Assembly: GCA_022796315.1 (NCBI GenBank)
Contig: JAAWIL010000149.1
Coordinates: 1 to 5,144 of the forward strand
Source of the DNA: Oscillibacter sp.
GTDB taxonomy: Bacteria; Bacillota; Clostridia; Oscillospirales; Oscillospiraceae
DNA: 5,144 nt
Direction of reading: 5' to 3'
Positions 1-5,083 of the stretch are shown here, piece after piece. The notes beneath the pieces were generated by a model that did not search any database, had not been told where the DNA came from, and was given only the letters and a program-made list of their open reading frames with translations. Position numbers and translations under genes: made by a program. Numbering within the stretch: the stretch's first letter is position 1; the number at the start of each line of letters is the position of its first letter.

Positions 1-91
1 TTGCCATCCGTCAGGATGCCTGCGGATTTTTGCCTTGCAGGGCAAAAAATCCACTCGCCAATCCATACACGTCGAGATTTTAAACAGGCTC
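1..91 (-). repeat. Repeat A, left copy (inverted, cut by window edge)
   Basis: Read on the minus strand from 91 downwards, the element starts GAGCCTGTTTAA, preceded by TAA (94-92). Positions 31-94 match 5081-5144 on the opposite strand with one mismatch in 64. The element continues to position 1 and its far end lies outside the window. Inside are a hairpin GGATTTTTGCC-TTGCAG-GGCAAAAAATCC (24-52, one bulge) and CATCC-GTCA-GGATG (5-18). It lies 22 nt beyond the crotonase stop codon, and the larger hairpin could help end that transcript. MITE-like by form; the family is not identified. Confidence 0.75.
24..52. other. A/T-rich hairpin within repeat A, downstream of the crotonase
   Basis: GGATTTTTGCC (24-34) pairs with GGCAAAAAATCC (41-52) through a one-base bulge around loop TTGCAG. 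It lies 61 nt past the crotonase stop in the direction of transcription. It is a candidate weak terminator or RNA end-stabiliser, but no separate T-tract follows on the minus strand. Confidence 0.45.
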
Positions 92-113
92 TTAAAAACA
101 GGCAGGCAGTGGC

Positions 114-893
114 TCAAAAATCCGTCAGGACCGCCGCGCGCTTCTCCAGGAACGCGGTCATGCCCTCTTTTTTGTCATGGGTGGCAAAGGCCAGGCCAAA
201 GTTGACGGCCTCCATCTCCAGACCGCTGTCCAGATCCGTGTCCGTGCCGGTCTCAATGCACATCTTCGCAAGGGAAACCGCGTAGCTGCCTTTGGAGAGA
301 ATCCGCTCCGCCATGGCAAAGCAGGTGTCCATCAGCTCCGCCGCAGGCACCACCTTGTTGGCGAGACCGATCCGATACGCCTCCCGGGCGTCGATCCTGT
401 CGCAGGTAAAGATCAGCTCCTTGGCCCTGCCCTTGCCGACCAGACGGGCCAGCCGCTGGGTGCCGCCGAAACCGGGTAGAATCCCCAGGCCGCACTCCGG
501 CTGGCCGAACACGGCGTTCTCCGCGGCAACCCGGATGTCACAGCTCATGGACAGCTCGCAGCCGCCGCCCAGCGCGTAGCCGTTCACGGCCGCAATCGTC
601 ACCTGCGGCATTTTCTCCAGGCGGCGGAAGGTCTCCTTGGCCAGCAGCGCCATTGCGCGGCCCTCCGCGGCTGCGGCGTTCACCATCTCCGAGATATCCG
701 CGCCGGCCGCAAAGGCCTTGGTTCCGGACCCGGTGACGATCACCACTCGGATGTCCCTGCGCTTCTCGATCTCACCAAGGCAGGCGTTCAGCTCGCTCAG
801 CGTGGCGCTGTTCAGGGCGTTCAGGGACTTGGGGTTGTGGATGGCGACCACGGCCACCGGTCCCTTTTCCTCCATCAGCAGATGTTCATACAT
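114..893 (-). CDS. Enoyl-CoA hydratase / short-chain crotonase
   Basis: This 259-residue protein is a crotonase-superfamily member that most likely hydrates trans-2-enoyl-CoA reversibly to 3-hydroxyacyl-CoA in the cytoplasm. Visible motifs are the CoA-binding/oxyanion-hole segment FAAGADISEM (61-70), NGYALGGGCE (104-113) and FGQPECGLGILPGFGGTQRL (129-148). Both catalytic glutamates of true hydratases are present: E113 and E133, matching E144 and E164 of rat mitochondrial hydratase (family knowledge). Length is normal for the family. The start at 893 is chosen because AGGAG lies 8 nt upstream (902-906) and the protein then begins where crotonases do; the reading frame stays open to 989 but would overlap the preceding gene. 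It follows the alcohol dehydrogenase by 64 nt with no terminator between, so cotranscription is likely. The substrate is unknown; a 3-hydroxybutyryl-CoA dehydratase role is possible. The 3' end carries a short repeat-like motif (see findings) but is not visibly truncated. Confidence 0.93.
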   Translation of the reverse strand: MYEHLLMEEKGPVAVVAIHNPKSLNALNSATLSELNACLGEIEKRRDIRVVIVTGSGTKAFAAGADISEMVNAAAAEGRAMALLAKETFRRLEKMPQVTIAAVNGYALGGGCELSMSCDIRVAAENAVFGQPECGLGILPGFGGTQRLARLVGKGRAKELIFTCDRIDAREAYRIGLANKVVPAAELMDTCFAMAERILSKGSYAVSLAKMCIETGTDTDLDSGLEMEAVNFGLAFATHDKKEGMTAFLEKRAAVLTDF

Positions 894-901
894 GATAAAG
901 T

Positions 902-906
902 CTCCT
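902..906 (-). promoter_or_regulatory. Ribosome binding site of the enoyl-CoA hydratase
   Basis: On the minus strand GAGAGGAGA sits 8 nt upstream of the ATG at 893. It decides the start in favour of MYEHLL rather than upstream in-frame codons that would overlap the alcohol dehydrogenase gene. Confidence 0.8.
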
Positions 907-957
907 CTCACATTTTTTTCGTTTCCCGCAGATCTCCCGTTCATGAATCCGCCGGAA

Positions 958-2112
958 TTACCAGAGCTGCCGGTACAGCTCCTTGACATCCTTCTCCGTC
1001 ATATCCCGCATGGTGTTCTGGGGACTTCCGCTCTCCATGGCGTCATGGGCCATTTTGTCGATGCAGCCAAAGAACTCCTCCCGGTTGACGCCATAGCTTT
1101 CCAGGTCCGGCGTCTTCAGAGCGCGGGTCAGCGCCGTCAGGGCGTCCAGGAATTTCCAGGCGGCCGCCTCATCCCCATCGTCCCCGTCCGCGACGCCGAT
1201 CGCCCGCCCCAGGTCTCCGAAGCGGTCATAGGCGCCGGAGACGGCAAACCGCAGGCAGGTGCTCATCAAAATGGCATTGGACATCCCATGGGGAATATGG
1301 AACAGGGCCCCGATGGGACGGCTCATGCCGTGGATCAGCGTCACCGAGGCATTGTTGAACGCGATGCCCGCCTCCAGGGCGGCGATGGACATCTCAATGC
1401 GGGCCTCCTCGTTCCGGCCGTCGCAAAAGGCCGTGGGCAGGAACTGAAAGATGCGCTTCACCGCAGAGACCGCAAACACGTCCGACAGCGGCTGCGCCTT
1501 GCGGGAGGTGTACGCCTCCACCGCGTGGCACAGCGCGTCCAGGCCGGTGGCCGCTGTCACCTTCGGCGGGGCCGTCATGGTGAACCGGGGGTCAATCACC
1601 GCCAGATCCGGCAGCATGGAGTTTCCCTTCAGCAGCATCTTCACATGGTTCCTGGTGTCGTTGATGATGGAGAACTGCGTCGCCTCCGAGCCGGTGCCGG
1701 CAGTGGTGGGAATGGCCACCATGGGCGGCGCCGGCACCTCAATGACCGTTCCCATATAGGCCGTGATGTCCTCCCCGCCGGCCGCAGCCAGCACGCCAAT
1801 GGACTTCATGGTGTCCATGGGACTGCCGCCGCCCAGGGCAATCAGAAAGTCGCAGCCCTCAGACCGGTATTGCTCCAAGCCGTCTTTTACCATGCTGTCG
1901 GTGGGCTCTCCGTCAATCCGGCTGAACACGGTATACTCCAGGCCGGCCCCGGCCAGCGTTTTCTCCACCTTGGCGCAGTTTCCCATCTGAACCATCATAG
2001 GATCTGTGACGATCAGCGCCTTTTTCCCCAGCTTTGCCAGCTTCTCCGCCGCGGCGTCCAATGCGCCGGAGCCGGTAAACAGACTGCCGGGAACAGAAAA
2101 TTCTCTTGCCAT
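958..2112 (-). CDS. Iron-containing (group III) alcohol dehydrogenase
   Basis: This 384-residue cytoplasmic NAD(P)-dependent dehydrogenase belongs to the Fe-ADH family and interconverts a primary alcohol or hydroxyacid with its aldehyde or semialdehyde. The N-terminal Rossmann-like half carries GGGSPMD (94-100) and PTTAGTGSE (135-143), which bind the dinucleotide. The helical C-terminal half carries the metal ligands expected for the family: D192 and H196 (GLDALCHAVEAY), H261 (HGMSRPIG) and H275 (HIPHGMSNA). All four are intact, and length is typical (about 380-390). The start at 2112 has AGGAG 7 nt upstream; the ATG at 2130 lies upstream of that site and is rejected. The gene precedes the crotonase by 64 nt and follows repeat B1, so it may begin its own transcription unit. 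Substrate class (1,3-propanediol, 4-hydroxybutyrate, lactaldehyde or other) cannot be decided from sequence alone. Confidence 0.94.
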   Translation of the reverse strand: MAREFSVPGSLFTGSGALDAAAEKLAKLGKKALIVTDPMMVQMGNCAKVEKTLAGAGLEYTVFSRIDGEPTDSMVKDGLEQYRSEGCDFLIALGGGSPMDTMKSIGVLAAAGGEDITAYMGTVIEVPAPPMVAIPTTAGTGSEATQFSIINDTRNHVKMLLKGNSMLPDLAVIDPRFTMTAPPKVTAATGLDALCHAVEAYTSRKAQPLSDVFAVSAVKRIFQFLPTAFCDGRNEEARIEMSIAALEAGIAFNNASVTLIHGMSRPIGALFHIPHGMSNAILMSTCLRFAVSGAYDRFGDLGRAIGVADGDDGDEAAAWKFLDALTALTRALKTPDLESYGVNREEFFGCIDKMAHDAMESGSPQNTMRDMTEKDVKELYRQLW

Positions 2113-2116
2113 AATG

Positions 2117-2125
2117 TCTCTCCTT
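2117..2125 (-). promoter_or_regulatory. Ribosome binding site of the alcohol dehydrogenase
   Basis: AAGGAGAGA on the minus strand; the AGGAG core ends 7 nt before the ATG at 2112. This near-consensus site fixes the start at MAREFS and excludes the upstream in-frame ATG at 2130. Confidence 0.85.
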
Positions 2126-2172
2126 ATCATTTTCAGTATGTTATCGCTTCCAAACGGGAAGGCCGGAGCTAA

Positions 2173-2333
2173 GAACCTGTATCCATCATCGGGGGATGCC
2201 GGATGGACGGGGAGTTTTCTCGTCAGACAAGGAGATGTTCCGCAGCAATCCTGACGGATTGCTAGGAACAGCGGCGCAGTATGGCGGGAATAAGACCCCC
2301 CAGACGGCGTTCATCGGTTGTGAATACAGGTTC
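2173..2333. repeat. Repeat B1: 161-bp MITE-like element between two gene pairs
   Basis: A 161-bp element bounded by imperfect terminal inverted repeats: GAACCTGTATCCA at the left and, read on the other strand, GAACCTGTATTCA at the right. TAA stands immediately outside both ends (2170-2172 and 2334-2336), as expected for a 3-bp target duplication. A second copy at 4920-5080 has the same length and orientation and differs at 8 positions by eye (about 95% identity). It holds no open reading frame of note, so it looks like a non-autonomous element moved in trans. The TNA-type duplication is reminiscent of some IS5-family elements, but this assignment is inference. It separates the LarA-like gene from the alcohol dehydrogenase and ends 60 nt before the latter's start codon. 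Confidence 0.85.
2236..2270. other. Long imperfect hairpin inside repeat B1
   Basis: TGTTCC plus AGCAATCC pair with GGATTGCT plus GGAACA around a TGAC loop. This makes a 14-bp stem with a small 2x1 internal loop. The equivalent in the other copy (4983-5017) loses three of these pairs through substitutions, so the outer stem is not conserved between copies. The inner GCAATCC/GGATTGC stem is conserved. Confidence 0.6.
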
Positions 2334-2336
2334 TAA

Positions 2337-2450
2337 GGCGGCAGAGCCGCCAGCGGCGATCCAATCGCCAATCAAGGAAAATTTCCCCAGGCGGTCTGCC
2401 GCCCGGCAAGAAGCTTTCACGCAAAGCGGCGGAAAAAAATCCGCCGTTTG
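2337..2450. repeat. Hairpin-rich intergenic block with four stem-loops
   Basis: This block lies between repeat B1 and the end of the LarA-like gene and contains four consecutive stem-loops. GGCGGC-AGA-GCCGCC is at 2337-2351. GGCGAT-CCA-ATCGCC is at 2355-2369. GGCGG-TCTG-CCGCC is at 2390-2403. CGGCGGA-AAAAAA-TCCGCCG is at 2427-2446; with one bulge this last stem extends to CAAA/TTTG (2422-2450). A short palindrome, GGAAAATTTCC, lies at 2376-2386. None is followed by a clear T-tract in the direction of transcription, so a classical terminator is not evident. It could be a REP-like repeat cluster, an mRNA-stabilising 3' end of the LarA-like transcript or a structured leader of the alcohol dehydrogenase. 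I do not recognise a known riboswitch class. Confidence 0.6.
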
Positions 2451-2477
2451 GGCGTTCTGACATGCTTCAGGCAAGGC

Positions 2478-3746
2478 CTAAAGGAGGTTTCCCTCTGTGT
2501 CAAAGGGCAGCGGAACCGCCTCTCCCAGAATCTCCAGTCCAAGCTTTTGCGCCTCTTCCAGCAGCGGACGGGACAGCTGAATGTACTCCAGTTCCATGGT
2601 GTTCGGAATCCTCGCCATGCGCAGGCGGGACGGGTCCGCCTCTCCGGCCAGCTTGACCGCCGCCTGAATCGCCTCCCGGTCGCTGTCAAAGTACAGCGGA
2701 ACCCGTCCGGACTCCGCCACACGGGAGGTCAGGCCGTTGATGTACATGCTCTCCCGGTCCAGACTGTCCACCACCCGGCGGGTGGTGGTATCCGCCACGC
2801 CCAGCCCGCAGGCATTGCCGTGAGTCTCCGGAGACAGCCCCAGCACCGCAATTCTCTGTGCCGCCGGAACCGCCGGAATCTCCCGGCTGTAAAACCGCCC
2901 GGTCACATTGGGGTCCATGCCGGAACCGCTGAAATTCTTACCGATCCGGTCCACGATCAGCACATCCAGATCCGGCACGCAGATACGCGGCATATGGGCC
3001 TTTGCTCTCCGCAGCAGCTCCGGCTCCTCCTCCGGGATCTTCCGGGCCGGGATGCCCGCAATCTCCATGGTGCGGTCATAGGCGTTTTCCAGCAGGCCGA
3101 TGCCAAACAGCACCGGCAGGCGCTCCAGCAGGAAGCAGCTGATGTCCTTCACATTCTCCGGCATGTGCGCCAGACCCAGCCGGTGGCAGCACTCCGCCCC
3201 CCGCTGTTTTCCCAGCCCGATTGCCAGCATCTTCATCAGCCCGCTTTCGTAGTCCCCCCGGAACTGCGTGTGCGCCTTGATGCGGTTGACCAGCACGATT
3301 CCGTCCGCCTCGCCGGCGATGCGGTCTGTATACGCGGGGAGTCCCCCCGGCGTCCTGCCCGCAAAAACGGTGTCCATAGAGGCGAGGATGGGCATCTCCA
3401 CCGTCTCCTCCGTGATCCCAAGCTCCTCCAAAACCAGCACTTGTCCGGCGGCGGTGGCGCCGCCGTGGCTGCCCATGGCGGGGACCACAAAGGGCTCCGC
3501 TCCCCGCGCTCTCAGAAATCCGCCGATGTACCGCAGATACTCCGCAATATGGTCAATCCCCCGGGAACCCGCGGTAACGGCAATCCGCATACCCGGGCGA
3601 ACCGCGCCGCCGGCGGCCCCCCGGCGCAGCGCCTGTTCCAGGGCAGACTGCCAGTCCTCCAGCTGCCGGCAGGAAAATCTCTGCCGGGCGGAAAACATGG
3701 GTGGAATCTCCACGGATTCCAGCAGTGTTCCAAGTGACTTCCACAT
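2478..3746 (-). CDS. LarA-like (DUF2088) nickel-pincer hydroxyacid racemase/epimerase candidate
   Basis: This 422-residue protein resembles the lactate racemase (LarA) superfamily, which inverts the 2-hydroxyl stereocentre of hydroxyacids using a covalently bound nickel-pincer nucleotide. Family-typical segments are IPPMFSARQRF (14-24), TAGSRGI (58-64), GSHGGAT (92-98), VNRIKAHTQFRGDYESGLMKML (153-174), CCHRLG (186-191) and IGKNFSGSGMDPN (268-280). H94, H159, K172 and H188 fall where LarA has its two acid/base histidines, the cofactor-bearing lysine and the nickel-ligand histidine; K-to-H spacing is 16 in both (alignment by eye, LarA numbering from memory). Length matches two-domain LarA. The start is 8 nt after the dehydrogenase stop with only a weak GGCGGG site, suggesting translational coupling. 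M17 is a less likely start because it would discard the conserved N-terminal segment. Substrate is unknown; no cofactor-synthesis genes (larB, larC, larE) are in the window. Confidence 0.82.
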   Translation of the reverse strand: MWKSLGTLLESVEIPPMFSARQRFSCRQLEDWQSALEQALRRGAAGGAVRPGMRIAVTAGSRGIDHIAEYLRYIGGFLRARGAEPFVVPAMGSHGGATAAGQVLVLEELGITEETVEMPILASMDTVFAGRTPGGLPAYTDRIAGEADGIVLVNRIKAHTQFRGDYESGLMKMLAIGLGKQRGAECCHRLGLAHMPENVKDISCFLLERLPVLFGIGLLENAYDRTMEIAGIPARKIPEEEPELLRRAKAHMPRICVPDLDVLIVDRIGKNFSGSGMDPNVTGRFYSREIPAVPAAQRIAVLGLSPETHGNACGLGVADTTTRRVVDSLDRESMYINGLTSRVAESGRVPLYFDSDREAIQAAVKLAGEADPSRLRMARIPNTMELEYIQLSRPLLEEAQKLGLEILGEAVPLPFDTEGNLL

Positions 3747-3754
3747 ACCCGCCG

Positions 3755-4765
3755 TCAGGCCAGCAGGCCGGTAAACTGCCGGTAGCGCTCGTCGCTGATC
3801 TCCAAACCGTACTTGCCGACCCGCAGCTCGCTGCGGTGCTCCAGTTCACCGGGGAAGAGGATCTCCGCGTCGGGGGATGCCTTCCTGCGGGACTTCACCA
3901 TTCTCACATAGTCGTCCACGCGGCTCAGGAAGTCCTCCTGCCCCAGCAGCTTGGCCGGGTCCAGCGCCATGATGAAGTTGCCGCAGTTTGGGGTATGGTC
4001 ATAGTCGTCCAGGGGGTGGTGCATATTGCTGCCGTAGGCGCCGCCGGAGAGCAGGGCGGAGAATATCTCCACAATCACGCCGATGCCGTATCCCTTGTGA
4101 CCGGCAATCGGGAGAAGCACGCCCTCCAGGGCCGCTTTGGCGTCGGTGGTGGGATTGCCGTCCTTGTCAATCGCCCAGCCCTCGGGAATCGGCTTCCCGG
4201 CGGCGGCGGCGTTTTTGATCTTGCCCCGGGCCGGCGAGATCGCCATATCCAGCACAATGGGGAACTCCTTTCCGGGGATGCACCAGCAGATCGGATTGGT
4301 TCCGATGGCCGGTTCCGCGCTGCCGGCGGCGGCCACAAAGGGCGGGGTATTGCACATGATATAGGCCAGCATTCCCTGCCGGGCAATCTTCAGGCCATAG
4401 TGGCTCAGCAGGGCCATATGGTTGGTGTGGTATGTAGAGACACAGCAGCATCCATATTCCTTGGCGCGCTCCGCAGCGATCTGGGCCGCCTTGTCGGCCA
4501 CCACCTGACCCAGGCCGTTGTCGCCGTCCAGATGGACCAGGGCGGGGCTGTCGTTGGTAATCCGGATCTCGGGGACCGCCTTGATCAGCCCCTTCTGCAG
4601 CCGCTCCCGGTACACCAGCAGGCGGGCGGTTCCGTGAGAGGCCACGCCCCGGATATCGGCGTTTACCGCGGCCTCGGCCGCCGTCCTGGCGTCCTCCTCC
4701 GGGACGCCCACGGTGGTAAACAGCTTTGTGCAGATCTCACGCCATTCAGCGGGATTGATAATCAT
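3755..4765 (-). CDS. Ldh2-family NAD(P)-dependent malate/L-lactate-type 2-hydroxyacid dehydrogenase
   Basis: This 336-residue cytoplasmic oxidoreductase of the Ldh_2 family (malate/L-lactate/ureidoglycolate/sulfolactate/2,3-diketogulonate dehydrogenases) interconverts a 2-hydroxyacid and its 2-oxoacid. Signature elements are RGVASHGTARL (39-49), NHMALLSHYG (115-124), AIGTNPI (153-159) and HKGYGIGV (223-230). H44 in the SHG motif is the family's proposed catalytic histidine (H44 also in YiaK). Length is typical and no key residue is missing. An unusual CCC run lies at 106-108, just before the NH motif. The start is supported by AAGGAAGG 9 nt upstream. It is the first gene of the minus-strand cluster and is followed after 8 nt by the LarA-like gene, suggesting that the pair handles both stereoisomers of one hydroxyacid. 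Which acid cannot be read from sequence, since specificity varies widely in this family. Confidence 0.93.
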   Translation of the reverse strand: MIINPAEWREICTKLFTTVGVPEEDARTAAEAAVNADIRGVASHGTARLLVYRERLQKGLIKAVPEIRITNDSPALVHLDGDNGLGQVVADKAAQIAAERAKEYGCCCVSTYHTNHMALLSHYGLKIARQGMLAYIMCNTPPFVAAAGSAEPAIGTNPICWCIPGKEFPIVLDMAISPARGKIKNAAAAGKPIPEGWAIDKDGNPTTDAKAALEGVLLPIAGHKGYGIGVIVEIFSALLSGGAYGSNMHHPLDDYDHTPNCGNFIMALDPAKLLGQEDFLSRVDDYVRMVKSRRKASPDAEILFPGELEHRSELRVGKYGLEISDERYRQFTGLLA

Positions 4766-4774
4766 TTTTTGAAA

Positions 4775-4782
4775 CCTTCCTT
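4775..4782 (-). promoter_or_regulatory. Ribosome binding site of the Ldh2-family dehydrogenase
   Basis: AAGGAAGG on the minus strand, 9 nt upstream of the ATG at 4765. It supports the start MIINPAEW. Confidence 0.75.
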
Positions 4783-4790
4783 CGTTAACA

Positions 4791-4818
4791 CCGGCTTCCG
4801 GCCGGATTCCGGCGGAAT
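4791..4818 (-). other. Two small tandem stem-loops in the dehydrogenase leader
   Basis: Between the terminator-like hairpin and the ribosome binding site lie CCGGC-TTCCG-GCCGG (4791-4805) and ATTCC-GGC-GGAAT (4806-4818), directly adjacent. In the minus-strand transcript they would fold just upstream of the ribosome binding site. They may be part of a leader or simply GC-rich spacer; no known riboswitch is recognised. Confidence 0.4.
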
Positions 4819-4837
4819 GCCAGCTGTTGATTTCGCG

Positions 4838-4865
4838 GAAAAGGCCGCTGTTTCACGGCCTTTTC
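4838..4865. terminator. Intrinsic terminator-like hairpin upstream of the Ldh2-family gene
   Basis: GAAAAGGCCG and CGGCCTTTTC form a perfect 10-bp stem around an 8-nt loop, with the A-run and T-run built into the stem arms. This is the common bidirectional intrinsic terminator shape of Firmicutes. It lies 73 nt upstream of the dehydrogenase start. On the minus strand it could end transcription from an upstream gene or act as an attenuator in the operon leader. No plus-strand gene in the window needs it. Confidence 0.6.
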
Positions 4866-4919
4866 ACAGTATGCGCTTGTATCGTCAAAACACTGGAAAA
4901 CCGGAACCCCGATTTTTAA

Positions 4920-5080
4920 GAACCTGTATTCATAATCGGGGGATGCCGGATGGACGGGGATTTTTCTCGTCAGACAAGGAGAGCTTCCGCAGCAATCCTG
5001 ACGGATTGCAAGGAACAGCGGCGCAGTATGGCGGGAAAAAGACCGCCCAGACGGCGTTCATCGGTTGTGAATACAGGTTC
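4920..5080. repeat. Repeat B2: second 161-bp copy, upstream of the Ldh2-family gene
   Basis: This direct-orientation copy of repeat B1 has exactly the same length and 8 substitutions. Its ends are the better-preserved pair: the left GAACCTGTATTCA is identical for 13 bp to the reverse complement of the right end, and 17 of the outer 19 positions match. TAA flanks both sides (4917-4919 and 5081-5083). The right-hand TAA is shared with the start of repeat A. The element is non-coding. It sits about 150 nt upstream of the first gene of the cluster, so it could separate that gene from its original promoter or bring one. Confidence 0.85.
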
Positions 5081-5083
5081 TAA

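Noticed and set aside
637..2172. Long plus-strand open frame (511 codons) opposite the alcohol dehydrogenase and crotonase
   Set aside because: It is antisense to two well-supported genes, with low-complexity His/Gly/Arg-rich translation typical of the complementary strand of high-GC genes, and has no recognisable domain.
2427..2446. Stem-loop as an intrinsic terminator of the LarA-like gene
   Set aside because: The T-run is in the loop rather than after the stem on the minus strand, which is not the standard terminator arrangement.
2481..2488. AAGGAGGT on the plus strand, resembling an ideal ribosome binding site
   Set aside because: It lies within the last codons of the minus-strand LarA-like gene and no convincing plus-strand gene follows.
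2448..3737. Plus-strand open frame (429 codons) opposite the LarA-like gene
   Set aside because: The translation is rich in Gln, Arg, His and Pro with no motif. The opposite strand carries clear family motifs.
4868..4888. TTGACG and CATACT on the minus strand as a promoter for the Ldh2-family gene
   Set aside because: The spacing between the hexamers is only about 9 nt, and no good -10 is found 16-18 nt from TTGACG. Not strong enough to list as a promoter.
3701..5083. Plus-strand open frame (460 codons) opposite the Ldh2-family gene and running through repeat B2
   Set aside because: It mirrors the real gene and reads through non-coding repeat; no ribosome binding site or domain is seen.
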